Source of the DNA: Acinetobacter tianfuensis
Lineage (GTDB): Bacteria; Pseudomonadota; Gammaproteobacteria; Pseudomonadales; Moraxellaceae
Length of the DNA stretch: 64,000 nucleotides
Reading direction: 5' to 3'
Assembly: GCF_003611465.1 (NCBI RefSeq)
Contig: NZ_RAXV01000014.1
Location: 1-64,000, forward strand
The notes beneath the pieces were generated by a model that was not told where the DNA came from, made no database searches, and worked only from the letters and a program-made list of their open reading frames with translations. The number at the start of each line of letters is the position of its first letter. Positions within the stretch are counted from its first letter, which is position 1. Made by a program: the position numbers and the translations under genes. Below, piece by piece: positions 1 to 8,576 of the stretch.

Positions 1-40
1 TAACAACAATACTCTAAGTAGAGAACAGTAGAGATATTTA

Positions 41-164
41 ATACGACACCCTATGTCGTATGGCTTACGCCAGTCGCTTATATCCTCATGCTGAACCATG
101 AGGTCTTACGCTCCAGTGGATAAAAGCTGAATAAAAAAAGCCTCTGAACTCAGAGGCTTTTTTT
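41..164 (+). ncRNA. possible small structured RNA ending in a terminator
   Basis: There is no open reading frame here, but three consecutive short hairpins are visible: ATACGACA/TGTCGTAT (41-48 with 54-61), GGC/GCC (62-71) and CCTCATG/CATGAGG (84-90 with 97-103). A strong Rho-independent terminator follows. The heptamer CTTACGC occurs twice (64-70 and 105-111). This is what the 3' part of a stable RNA or an attenuator would look like. I do not recognise the family. It lacks the conserved 3' end of RNase P RNA, although rnpB is often found upstream of rsmH in related bacteria. The 5' end may lie outside the window. Confidence 0.25.
135..164 (+). terminator. Rho-independent terminator
   Basis: The stem is AAAAAGCCTCTG / CAGAGGCTTTTT with a 4-nt loop, followed by a run of T. 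It ends whatever transcript enters from the left edge of the window and separates it from the rsmH leader. The A-rich left arm could make it work in both directions. Confidence 0.75.
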
Positions 165-522
165 ATTGCTGTCATTCATGATGTGATATTTATTGGAAGG
201 CATATTTGGGGGAATACAGCTTGAATAATCATGCAAAATTATGTTGTGAGAGGGGTTTTAAGAGAAATGAAGATAGCAGGCATTGTGCAAATCAGTATGG
301 TGCAATTTAACTTCAAATATATTTTAAAATTGTGCTGATCCACGCAGATAAGAGATTAAATGTATACGCTGTATGCTTTAAATCTTCTGCTTTACAGGCT
401 TTGTACAGTTAAAAACGGTTTTCTCTATGGAAAGTAATATTTCTGTACAAAAAGTCGTTTGGAGCTTTGTTAAAACAAGGTAATAATGTGCAGTTACTTT
501 TTATTGCAATGAATGATCCTGT
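165..522 (+). promoter_or_regulatory. rsmH upstream region with inverted repeat
   Basis: About 360 bases without a gene, AT-rich, presumably carrying the promoter of the division/cell-wall cluster. The clearest element is a perfect 8-bp inverted repeat, TTGTACAG at 401-408 and CTGTACAA at 443-450, with 34 bases between the arms. It could be a long-stem hairpin in the leader or a pair of half-sites for a dimeric regulator. MraZ, the usual dcw regulator, is not encoded directly upstream of rsmH. No promoter hexamers could be assigned with confidence. Confidence 0.3.
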
Positions 523-1434
523 ATGTCGCATATTTCTGTATTACTTCACGAAACTGTTGATGCTCTGCTTGGCGGGCGCAATACAGGAATTTATGTAGAC
601 GGCACATTTGGACGCGGCGGGCATACTCGTTTATTACTTTCAAAATTAGATGAAAATGCACGTGTTTTTGGTTTCGATAAAGATCCTCAGGCATTGGCTG
701 TGGCTGCAGAATTAGAACAAGAAGATCCGCGCTTTCAGATTATTCATGCCAGCTTTGCCGATTTAAAGCAGGAATTAGCAGCGCGCGGCATTCAGCAGGT
801 TGATGGGGTTATGGCGGATCTAGGGGTGTCCTCGCCGCAGCTGGATCAGGCAGAGCGCGGCTTCAGTTTTATGAAGGATGGCCCGCTTGATATGCGTATG
901 GATAATTCTCAAGGCCAAACAGCTGCAGAGTGGCTAGTAGATATAGAAGAAGAAGCGCTGGCTAATTATATTTTTCAATATGGTGAAGAGCGTTACAGCC
1001 GCCGTATTGCCAAAGCGATTAAAGCAGCAGGATATATCGCAACAACTGCGGAATTAGCTGAAATTGTCAAAGTTGCTCATCCAAAATGGGAAAAAAACAA
1101 ACATGCAGCAACCCGCACTTTTCAGGCGATCCGTATTGCCATTAATAAAGAATTAGAAGATATTGAAGTTTTCTTGCCGCAAGCTGTGGAAGTATTACAA
1201 CCTGAGGGCCGTTTGGCCGTGATCAGCTTCCATTCTCTGGAAGACCGTTTGATTAAACAATTTATTCAAAAAGAATCAACTTTAGCAGAAGACACAGGCT
1301 GGGGAATGCCGCAAAAGCGTGAAGATACACGCCGTTTAAAGAAAGTATCACGCGTGAAAGCGAGTGATGAAGAAGTGAAAGCCAACCCGCGTTCACGCAG
1401 TGCATGGCTTCGTGCAGCAGAACGCATAGTTTAA
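523..1434 (+). CDS. rsmH: 16S rRNA (cytosine1402-N4)-methyltransferase RsmH
   Basis: RsmH (MraW) methylates N4 of C1402 in the decoding centre of 16S rRNA using S-adenosylmethionine. The 303-residue protein has the family N-terminus with HETVDAL (residues 9-15), the SAM-binding glycine motif DGTFGRGGH (26-34) and the conserved C-terminal ARSRSAW-type end (here NPRSRSAWLRAAE). It is the first gene of the division/cell-wall cluster, 9 bases upstream of ftsL. The ATG at 523 gives the usual start MSHISVLLHET but has no good Shine-Dalgarno sequence in front of it. No better in-frame start is visible, so translation may be weak or helped by leader structure. Confidence 0.97.
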   Translation: MSHISVLLHETVDALLGGRNTGIYVDGTFGRGGHTRLLLSKLDENARVFGFDKDPQALAVAAELEQEDPRFQIIHASFADLKQELAARGIQQVDGVMADLGVSSPQLDQAERGFSFMKDGPLDMRMDNSQGQTAAEWLVDIEEEALANYIFQYGEERYSRRIAKAIKAAGYIATTAELAEIVKVAHPKWEKNKHAATRTFQAIRIAINKELEDIEVFLPQAVEVLQPEGRLAVISFHSLEDRLIKQFIQKESTLAEDTGWGMPQKREDTRRLKKVSRVKASDEEVKANPRSRSAWLRAAERIV

Positions 1435-1443
1435 AGGCGAATA

Positions 1444-1776
1444 ATGAAAACCGAAGCGATAGAAAAAAGCCCTGACAATTTGCGGTTTAAAAAAGTCATC
1501 ATTTATGCGGTGCTTGTAGCGCTGGTATTTATCAGTGCAATTTTTGTAGTATTTCAGGTGTTTGAATACCGTCAGGATTACCGTCAGCTGAATGCATTCA
1601 TGCGTGAGCGTGATGATTTAAATGCAGAGTGGGGCCGTTTGCTGATTGAACAGCAAACTTTTGGCGCGACAGCTCAGATTGGCACACGTGCAGTCACGCA
1701 GCTTCGGATGTATTCGCCGCCAGTCGCGCAAACGGTAGTTATTTCTTTGCCGCAAACTTCAGAAGAGAAAAAATAA
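1444..1776 (+). CDS. ftsL: cell division protein FtsL
   Basis: FtsL is a small bitopic divisome protein that forms the FtsQLB subcomplex and activates septal peptidoglycan synthesis by FtsW-FtsI. The 110-residue sequence has a short cytoplasmic tail, one membrane segment at about residues 18-40, and a periplasmic leucine-zipper-like region (about 45-80). FtsL proteins are poorly conserved, so the call rests largely on size, topology and position between rsmH and ftsI. The ribosome site is AAAGGCG just before ATG. Confidence 0.9.
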   Translation: MKTEAIEKSPDNLRFKKVIIYAVLVALVFISAIFVVFQVFEYRQDYRQLNAFMRERDDLNAEWGRLLIEQQTFGATAQIGTRAVTQLRMYSPPVAQTVVISLPQTSEEKK

Positions 1777-1789
1777 GGCTAGCTGCAAC

Positions 1790-3613
1790 ATGGTTGATAA
1801 GAGAAGTAAGCAAACTGTACGCAAGAAGCAGTCAGTAACAGGAAAAACCGCCATCAGCGTAGATATGTGGCGTTTTTATCTGATGTGGGCTGTGGTGCTT
1901 CTATGTTTTCTAGCCTTAGTGGGCCGTGCTTTTTATGTGCAGGTGATTAATAAAGATTTTCTGCAAAATAAAGCCAATGCCAAAATTTTAAGAACTGAAA
2001 AAATCCGCGCAATGCGCGGGGTAATTTATGATCGGCATGGTGTGCCTTTGGCGATCAGCACACCCGTGATGAAAATTGTCATTGATCCGCGTGATTATTT
2101 TGATAATAAAAAACTGTTTGAAGAAACAACAGCTTTACTGGCAAAAGATCCGAATAGCAATAAGCTGAAACGTCAGCTGCCAGATAAGAACCTGAATTTA
2201 GATGAACTGGCGGATGCCGTCGGTATGGACCGCGCAGAACTGCGGGCGAAAATGAATGAGCGGCCTCGTTCGCGTTATTTGATTTTGAAAAAAGAAGTCC
2301 CGCCGCAGCAAGCGGAAATCATCATGAAACGTGATTTTCAGGGTGTTTATACAGAGAAAAACTATAAGCGTTACTATCCGCAGCCGCAGCCGAATTCTCA
2401 GATTATTGGTTTGACCAATAGTGAAAGTATGGGGATTGAGGGTCTGGAAATGCAGCTGAATCAGCGTCTGGCGGGCGAGGATGGCGAACAGCAGATTGTG
2501 CGTGATAAAAAGGGCAACCGTTTTAAAGATCCTGAAGTGATTAAAGAGGTCGAGCCGGGGGAGAATATTACCCTGAGCATTGATTCGCGCCTGCAATACA
2601 TTATGTACCGTGAATTGACCGCTGCAGGTGTGGCAAACAATGCGCGTTCTGCCACGGCGATTGCTGTTGATGTTAAAACAGGTGAAATTCTGGCAATGAC
2701 CAGTTGGCCCTCATATAACCCAAATGATAAAAATGGCGTTTTAAATAAAGATGCGATGCGTAACCGCGGTGCAATTGACTCATTTGAGCCAGGCTCAACC
2801 ATGAAGCCTATTACTGTGGCAATGGCTTTAGAGAGCGGCAAATATACCGCCAATACCGTGGTTAATACAGGTCCAGGCTCAATGCGGGTCGGCAACCATA
2901 CCATCCGTGATACGCATAATTATGGCGCGTTAACACTCGGCGGAATTATTCAGAAATCATCTAACGTCGGTGTGGCGAAAATTGCGCTGTCGTTGCCATA
3001 CGCAACATTGCCGACATTTTATAAGCGCTTAGGTTTCGGTGAGCGTTCAGCTGTAAAATTCCCTGGCGAAAGCGCAGGCTTAATCTTACCGCCAAGCAAG
3101 TGGAATGTCTCGGAAGTTGCCACCATGTCTTATGGATATGGCTTGAATGCAACTGTACTGCAGCTGGCAGATGCCTATGCCATGATTGCCAATAAGGGCA
3201 AAAAAATGCCGCTCAGCCTGTATAAGCTGGATGAAGCGCCAAAAGGCGAACAGATAATAGATGCAAAAATTGCAGATCAGGTCCTGCTGATGATGGAAGC
3301 GGTGACACTGCCCGGCGGTACAGCGCGTCAAGCCAATATTCCGGGCTATCGTGTTGCAGGTAAAACAGGGACAGCACATAAGCTGCGTCCAGACCGCAAG
3401 GGTTATTCTCAAACAGATTACCGTGCATTATTTGCCGGTGTGGCGCCAGTCAGTGATCCTCGCTTGGCGATGATTGTTGTTGTGGAAAACCCGAAAGGCG
3501 CGTATTACGGCGGTTTAGTCGCAGCGCCAGTTTTTGCCCGCGTAATGCAGGAATCTTTACGTCTGATGAATGTGCCTTTAGATAAGCCATTAGACACTCC
3601 TAAAATCCAGTAA
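1790..3613 (+). CDS. ftsI: peptidoglycan D,D-transpeptidase FtsI (PBP3)
   Basis: This class B penicillin-binding protein cross-links septal peptidoglycan and is a target of beta-lactams. In the 607 residues there is one N-terminal membrane anchor (about 28-50), a pedestal domain, and a transpeptidase domain with the active-site motifs STMK (Ser336), SSN (390-392) and KTG (525-527). Its length fits PBP3 of gamma-proteobacteria. It lies 13 bases after ftsL and 10 bases before murE, in one probable transcription unit. No motif is missing. Confidence 0.97.
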   Translation: MVDKRSKQTVRKKQSVTGKTAISVDMWRFYLMWAVVLLCFLALVGRAFYVQVINKDFLQNKANAKILRTEKIRAMRGVIYDRHGVPLAISTPVMKIVIDPRDYFDNKKLFEETTALLAKDPNSNKLKRQLPDKNLNLDELADAVGMDRAELRAKMNERPRSRYLILKKEVPPQQAEIIMKRDFQGVYTEKNYKRYYPQPQPNSQIIGLTNSESMGIEGLEMQLNQRLAGEDGEQQIVRDKKGNRFKDPEVIKEVEPGENITLSIDSRLQYIMYRELTAAGVANNARSATAIAVDVKTGEILAMTSWPSYNPNDKNGVLNKDAMRNRGAIDSFEPGSTMKPITVAMALESGKYTANTVVNTGPGSMRVGNHTIRDTHNYGALTLGGIIQKSSNVGVAKIALSLPYATLPTFYKRLGFGERSAVKFPGESAGLILPPSKWNVSEVATMSYGYGLNATVLQLADAYAMIANKGKKMPLSLYKLDEAPKGEQIIDAKIADQVLLMMEAVTLPGGTARQANIPGYRVAGKTGTAHKLRPDRKGYSQTDYRALFAGVAPVSDPRLAMIVVVENPKGAYYGGLVAAPVFARVMQESLRLMNVPLDKPLDTPKIQ

Positions 3614-3623
3614 GAGGTGATGA

Positions 3624-5117
3624 ATGCCAATTTGCTTTAACGATATTTACACCGCTGCCCAGCCTGCAGACTGGATGACACAGCCTTTTGGCGGTTTTAA
3701 TTTAGATAGCCGTAAAATCCGTGCTGGGCAAATTTTTATTGCGCTCACGTCATTTTCACAGCCAGAAAAAACGGCGCAATTTGCTCAAGCTGCTTTAGAT
3801 TTGGGTGCGCTTGCTGTGATTTCTGAAATTGATTTAAATATAGAAAAGGCTTTGACCGTAGCTAATGTCCGTCAGTTGATGGGGCAATGGCAGAAGCAAT
3901 ATTTACAGGCAGCTGCTCCTGTTCAGCCAGCACGGATTATTGCAGTGACCGGCACAAATGGTAAAACCACCATTTCACGCTTAATTGCAGAACTTCTTAT
4001 GCTGCAAGGCAAAAAGTGCGCAGTAATGGGGACGACAGGCAACGGTATTTTACCGCAGCTGGAGGCGTCTTCGCATACCACGCTGGATGCACTGCATCTG
4101 CAAAATGCGCTGCATGATTATGCTGTTCAGGGCGCAGCATTCGCTTCAATTGAAGCCAGTTCACATGGTTTGGAGCAAGGGCGTTTAAATGGCTGTGATA
4201 TTGAAATCGCAGCTTACAGCAATCTTAGCCGTGATCATTTGGACTACCATAAGACATTAGAAGCTTATGCCGAGGCAAAATCACGCTTATTTCAGTTTGC
4301 TTCACTGAAAGCCGCTATTATTAATATTGATGATGAATATGCGGGCATTATGCTGCAGGCAGCGCAAAAAAATCCTGCCCAGCCTAAAATTCTCACTTAT
4401 TCAACAACTAAGGCTGCTGATTATGAAGTGCAGGATATTCGTTATAGCTTAGGCGGTGCGGTATTTACGCTAAAAACAGCGAAAGGCGATTTTGAAGTGC
4501 ATAGTCCGTTGCTGGGGCATTTCAATGTAGAAAATATTGTAGCAAGTTTGATTGCTGCTGAGCAGGCTGGTTTTGAGCTGGCAGCGCTAATTGCGGCAGC
4601 GCCAAAATTACAAGGCGCACCAGGCCGCATGCAGGTGATTCGTGATGAAGATCGTTTATTTATTGTCGATTATGCGCATACACCTGATGCGCTGATTCAA
4701 GTGCTGACGACACTGAAACGTCATGCCGCTGCTGATTTATGGGCTATTTTTGGCTGCGGCGGAGACCGTGACCGCGGCAAACGCCCGCTGATGACACAGG
4801 CGGCTTTAGATTATGCGGACGTGGCGCTGCTGACGTCAGATAATCCGCGTACGGAAAATCCAGAACAAATTTTTGCAGATATGAAAGCAGGCATTCAGTT
4901 TGCAAATCATCAGGTACATGAAATTCATGACCGCCGTGAAGCGATTAAATTTGCTGTGAAGCAGGCCAAAGCTGGCGATATTGTTGTTATCGCAGGTAAA
5001 GGTCATGAAAATTATCAAGAAATTGATGGCGTGCGCCATTGGTTTGATGATGTGGTCGAGGTGCAGTCTGCTGTTCAGGCTTTGCATCATCACCCTGATT
5101 CAGGCTATCCAGCTTAA
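3624..5117 (+). CDS. murE: UDP-MurNAc-L-Ala-D-Glu:meso-diaminopimelate ligase
   Basis: MurE adds meso-diaminopimelate to UDP-MurNAc-L-Ala-D-Glu in the cytoplasm, using ATP. The 497-residue protein has the Mur ligase ATP loop TGTNGKTT (about residues 110-117), the lysine that is carbamylated in this family (in EAYAEAKSRL), and DNPR (about 411-414), the signature for diaminopimelate rather than lysine specificity. The start ATG follows GAGGTG. It sits between ftsI and murF with 10-11-base gaps. Confidence 0.97.
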   Translation: MPICFNDIYTAAQPADWMTQPFGGFNLDSRKIRAGQIFIALTSFSQPEKTAQFAQAALDLGALAVISEIDLNIEKALTVANVRQLMGQWQKQYLQAAAPVQPARIIAVTGTNGKTTISRLIAELLMLQGKKCAVMGTTGNGILPQLEASSHTTLDALHLQNALHDYAVQGAAFASIEASSHGLEQGRLNGCDIEIAAYSNLSRDHLDYHKTLEAYAEAKSRLFQFASLKAAIINIDDEYAGIMLQAAQKNPAQPKILTYSTTKAADYEVQDIRYSLGGAVFTLKTAKGDFEVHSPLLGHFNVENIVASLIAAEQAGFELAALIAAAPKLQGAPGRMQVIRDEDRLFIVDYAHTPDALIQVLTTLKRHAAADLWAIFGCGGDRDRGKRPLMTQAALDYADVALLTSDNPRTENPEQIFADMKAGIQFANHQVHEIHDRREAIKFAVKQAKAGDIVVIAGKGHENYQEIDGVRHWFDDVVEVQSAVQALHHHPDSGYPA

Positions 5118-5128
5118 TAGGAAAGAAT

Positions 5129-6538
5129 ATGCATACCTCTACAACCAGTACCGTGCCTTTAGAACCTTGGTCAGCTGCTGAATTGGCTGACGCTGCGAAA
5201 GGGCATTGGCATCATGGGCGTGTTCCAGAAGGAGCGATCAAGCGTATTTTGACTGACTCTCGTGATGCAGAGAAAGGTGATGCTTTCTTAGCGCTGAAAG
5301 GCGAGCGTTTCGATGCTCATGATTTTATTCTGCAAGTGGCTGAAAATGGCTGTGAAATTGCCATTGTAAGCCATCCTGTTGACGCTGATATTTGCCAGCT
5401 TGTGGTCGCAGATACGCGCTTGGCATTGGGTTGTTTAGGCGCTTGCCGCCGTGCGAAATACCCTGATCTGAAAGTCATTGCGCTGACAGGCAGCAGCGGT
5501 AAAACGACAACCAAAGAAATGCTGGGCAGTATTTTGTCGCGTCTAGCGCCGACGCTGATTACCCGCGGTAATTTGAATAATGATCTTGGTGTGCCCGTCA
5601 TGCTGTTAGAGCTTCGTGCGGAGCATCAATATGCTGTGATGGAGCTGGGTGCAAGCCATCAAGGTGAAATTGATTACACCTCAAATTTAGTGCAGCCGCA
5701 GGTTGCTGGTATTTTAAATATCGGGACTGCGCATTTGGGTGAATTTGGCGGCCGTGACGGCATTTGCAATGCAAAATCTGAAATATACGCACATATTGCT
5801 CAAACGGGGACATCAATTGTTCCAGCAGCAGATGACTATACAGATGTGATCCGCAGTGCAGTTCAGACGCAGAAACAATTAAGTTTTGGTGCGGGCGGTG
5901 ATGTTTATGCAGCGGATATTCAGCTGCATGCTCAGTCTGCAGAATTTATGCTGCATACGCCAACAGGCAGCTGCCCAGTCCGTCTGCCGTTTGCCGGTGA
6001 GCATAATGTTCAGAATGCGGCAGCGGCGGCGGCTTTTGCATTGGCGATTGGTGTGGGGCTGGATGATATTGCTGCTGGTTTGGAGCAGGCAAAAGGCGCA
6101 AAAGGCCGTCTCAATTTCATTTCGCATCAACATTATTTGTTTATTGATGATACTTATAATGCGAATCCAAGTTCTATGCGCGCAGCAGCTGAAGTACTGT
6201 CACAGCAGGACGGTGTCCGCGTCATGGTGACAGGTGATATTGGTGAACTCGGTGCATCTGCGGCGATTGAGCACTATAAGCTGGGCCGTGATTTGGTTTC
6301 GGTAAAAGGCCTCAATTTTGTAGTTGCAGTGGGCGAATTTGCTCCTGCTATGCAAGAAGGCGCGCGCAGTACACAATATGGTAAAAAAATGCAGGCTTTT
6401 TTAAACCAAGAGCAGGCATTGCCATTTTTAATAAGTTTGATTGAAACACATCAACCTCAGCCGATGTCTTTTCTGTTTAAAGGGTCGCGGTTTACCCATA
6501 TGGAAACACTTATGGCTGCCTTGATGGAGAAACTCTAA
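5129..6538 (+). CDS. murF: UDP-MurNAc-tripeptide:D-Ala-D-Ala ligase
   Basis: MurF joins D-Ala-D-Ala to UDP-MurNAc-tripeptide, the last cytoplasmic peptide step. The 469 residues contain the ATP loop GSSGKTTTKEM (about residues 119-129) and the central and C-terminal Mur ligase domains, including DDTYNANPSSM. The stop codon directly abuts the mraY start, which suggests translational coupling. The preceding ribosome site is AGGAAAG. Confidence 0.97.
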   Translation: MHTSTTSTVPLEPWSAAELADAAKGHWHHGRVPEGAIKRILTDSRDAEKGDAFLALKGERFDAHDFILQVAENGCEIAIVSHPVDADICQLVVADTRLALGCLGACRRAKYPDLKVIALTGSSGKTTTKEMLGSILSRLAPTLITRGNLNNDLGVPVMLLELRAEHQYAVMELGASHQGEIDYTSNLVQPQVAGILNIGTAHLGEFGGRDGICNAKSEIYAHIAQTGTSIVPAADDYTDVIRSAVQTQKQLSFGAGGDVYAADIQLHAQSAEFMLHTPTGSCPVRLPFAGEHNVQNAAAAAAFALAIGVGLDDIAAGLEQAKGAKGRLNFISHQHYLFIDDTYNANPSSMRAAAEVLSQQDGVRVMVTGDIGELGASAAIEHYKLGRDLVSVKGLNFVVAVGEFAPAMQEGARSTQYGKKMQAFLNQEQALPFLISLIETHQPQPMSFLFKGSRFTHMETLMAALMEKL

Positions 6539-7657
6539 ATGCTGTTATGGCTATTTGAACATTTGGCGGGCTATGACAGCACGTTTCAGGTGGTTCGCTA
6601 TTTAACGCTTCGTGCGCTGCTCAGTGTCTTAACGGCATTGACAATTGGTCTTGTCCTTGGCCCTGTAATGATTCGAAAATTGCAGGCGCTTAAATATGGT
6701 CAAGCGGTCAGTTCATATGCGCCTGAAAACCATGCTAAAAAAATGGGTACGCCAACAATGGGCGGTGTACTGATTCTTTTGTCTATCAGCATATCGACAT
6801 TGTTATGGGCAGATTTATCTAACCCATATGTATGGATTGTGCTGGGTGTTATGGTGGTATTTGGCGCTGTAGGCTGGGCAGATGACTGGATTAAAATCCG
6901 CTATAAAGATAATGCTGGCCTGCCTGCAAAGAAAAAGTTCTTTTGGACCTCTGTTGCCTCACTGGGTGCAGGTATTGCGCTGTATGTGATTGCATCGAGT
7001 CAGCCAAACCCAGCACAGACTGCGGATATGCTGGACGTGCTTATTCCTTTCTTTAAGGACTTAAGTATCCCGCTTTCAATGATTCCATTGGGTATCGGCT
7101 TCATTATTTTCACATATTTAGTGATTAATGGCGCGTCAAATGCGGTGAATTTAACAGATGGTCTAGATGGCTTGGCAATTATGCCTGTTGTTTTAGTTGC
7201 TGCAGGTTTAGGCGTATTTGCTTATTTGGCTGGTGATATCCGTTTTGCGACATATTTGCATATTCCTTATGTGAGCTATGCTTCCGAACTGGTTGTGATT
7301 TGCGCAGCAATGATTGGCGCAGGTCTGGCATTTTTATGGTTTAACGCACATCCTGCGCAAGTCTTCATGGGTGATGTCGGCGCCTTATCTTTAGGCGCTA
7401 TGCTGGGTACGATTGCCGTTATGGTTCGTCAGGAGATCGTTTTCGCCATTATGGCGGGCGTATTCCTTGTAGAAGCGGTGTCGGTATTTTTGCAGATTGG
7501 TTCATTGCGTATGCGCAATAAGCGTGTATTTTTGATGGCGCCTCTGCATCATCATTATGAGAAAAAAGGCTGGCGTGAAACTCAGGTTGTCATCCGTTTT
7601 TGGATTATTACAATTATGCTGGTAGTTTTGGGTCTAATGACTTTAAAATTGCGTTAA
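6539..7657 (+). CDS. mraY: phospho-MurNAc-pentapeptide transferase MraY
   Basis: MraY transfers phospho-MurNAc-pentapeptide to undecaprenyl phosphate at the inner membrane, making lipid I. The 372-residue protein is strongly hydrophobic, with about ten membrane segments. It carries the conserved cytoplasmic motifs GTPTMGG (about 60), DDWIK (about 116), the asparagine/aspartate stretch [10 protein letters not shown], and the C-terminal [12 protein letters not shown]. It is the last cell-wall gene of this run. The usual murD-ftsW-murG genes do not follow, so the cluster is split here. Confidence 0.97.
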   Translation: MLLWLFEHLAGYDSTFQVVRYLTLRALLSVLTALTIGLVLGPVMIRKLQALKYGQAVSSYAPENHAKKMGTPTMGGVLILLSISISTLLWADLSNPYVWIVLGVMVVFGAVGWADDWIKIRYKDNAGLPAKKKFFWTSVASLGAGIALYVIASSQPNPAQTADMLDVLIPFFKDLSIPLSMIPLGIGFIIFTYLVINGASNAVNLTDGLDGLAIMPVVLVAAGLGVFAYLAGDIRFATYLHIPYVSYASELVVICAAMIGAGLAFLWFNAHPAQVFMGDVGALSLGAMLGTIAVMVRQEIVFAIMAGVFLVEAVSVFLQIGSLRMRNKRVFLMAPLHHHYEKKGWRETQVVIRFWIITIMLVVLGLMTLKLR

Positions 7658-7673
7658 GCAAAAAATTGAAAAT

Positions 7674-7701
7674 AAAAAACCGGTCAATTGCCGGCTTTTT
7701 T
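7674..7701 (+). terminator. terminator after mraY
   Basis: AAAAAACCGG and CCGGCTTTTTT flank a short loop, followed by T residues. The G+C stem is only 4 bp plus a wobble, so it is weaker than the others in the window. It lies 25 bases before rlmA, which may therefore be partly read through from mraY. Confidence 0.55.
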
Positions 7702-7725
7702 AATGCCTTCGCGGCTTTGGAGAAA

Positions 7726-8532
7726 ATGATGAATCTGCTGATGTGCCCTGTGTGCAAAACAGGCTTGGCGCTGCAAGAAAGAACATGGCGCTGTGAAAAT
7801 GGCCATAGCTATGATGTGGCAAAGCAGGGGTATGTCAATCTGCATGTGGTGCAGCACAAACATAGTAAAAATCCCGGCGATACACCTGAATCTGTACAGG
7901 CGCGCCGTGCATTTTTGAGTGCAGGCCACTATGCGCCGCTGCAGCAGGCAGTGGTCAAAAAAATACGTGAATTGCGTATTGAAAACCTTTTAGATATTGG
8001 CTGCGGTGAAGGCTACTATACCAATGCGATGCAGGCCGAAGTGATGCAGTGTGTCGGTGTTGATATTGCTAAAAATGCGGTACAGGCAGCAGCTAAGCAA
8101 AATAAGCAGGTCACATGGATTGTCGGTACTGGAGCGACATTGCCAGTGATGGATCAAAGTATTGATCTGTGTACCAGCTTATTCAGTCCAATTCCAAAAG
8201 AAGAAATCTTAAGAGTATTAAAGCCAAAAGCATATTTATTGGTGGTTACACCTGCACCAGAGCATCTGTATGCTATGCGGGAAGCTTTATTTGAAGAAGT
8301 GAAGCAGCATGAGCCAAGCAAATTTGCTGAACAGCTGTCAGACTGCTTTAATTTGCTGGATCAGCAAGTGGTTGAAGCGCCTATGCTGCTGAATCAGGCA
8401 GATTTAAAGAATTTGATTGCGATGACGCCGTATGCATACAAAGCTAAGCCAGAACGTAGACAGGCGCTGGAGCAGCATGATCAATTTGAGTTAACAGCAC
8501 ATTATCAAGTTTTTGTGTTTCAAAAACACTAA
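7726..8532 (+). CDS. rlmA: 23S rRNA (guanine745-N1)-methyltransferase, RlmA type
   Basis: The 268-residue protein begins with a zinc-binding motif (CPVC, then C and H in CENGH) and continues with a class I SAM-methyltransferase domain (LDIGCGEGYYT). Both are typical of RlmA(I), which methylates N1 of G745 in 23S rRNA. The frame is open from 7600, inside mraY, but the ATG at 7726 is preferred because TTGGAG precedes it and it places the zinc finger at the N-terminus. It is convergent with mrcA. The RlmA identity rests on the zinc-finger plus methyltransferase architecture. Confidence 0.88.
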   Translation: MMNLLMCPVCKTGLALQERTWRCENGHSYDVAKQGYVNLHVVQHKHSKNPGDTPESVQARRAFLSAGHYAPLQQAVVKKIRELRIENLLDIGCGEGYYTNAMQAEVMQCVGVDIAKNAVQAAAKQNKQVTWIVGTGATLPVMDQSIDLCTSLFSPIPKEEILRVLKPKAYLLVVTPAPEHLYAMREALFEEVKQHEPSKFAEQLSDCFNLLDQQVVEAPMLLNQADLKNLIAMTPYAYKAKPERRQALEQHDQFELTAHYQVFVFQKH

Positions 8533-8544
8533 TGCGCTGTATAT

Positions 8545-8576
8545 AAAAAAGCCCTCAAATACGAGGGCTTTTTTAT
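8545..8576. terminator. bidirectional terminator between rlmA and mrcA
   Basis: The perfect stem GCCCTC / GAGGGC (8551-8556 with 8563-8568) is flanked by six A on the left and six T on the right. It can therefore serve both convergent genes, and it overlaps the mrcA stop region. Confidence 0.85.

Noticed and set aside
1..164. RNase P RNA (rnpB) 3' end
   Set aside because: rnpB is often upstream of rsmH, but the conserved 3' sequence of class A RNase P RNA (GACAGAACCCGGCTTA-like) is absent.
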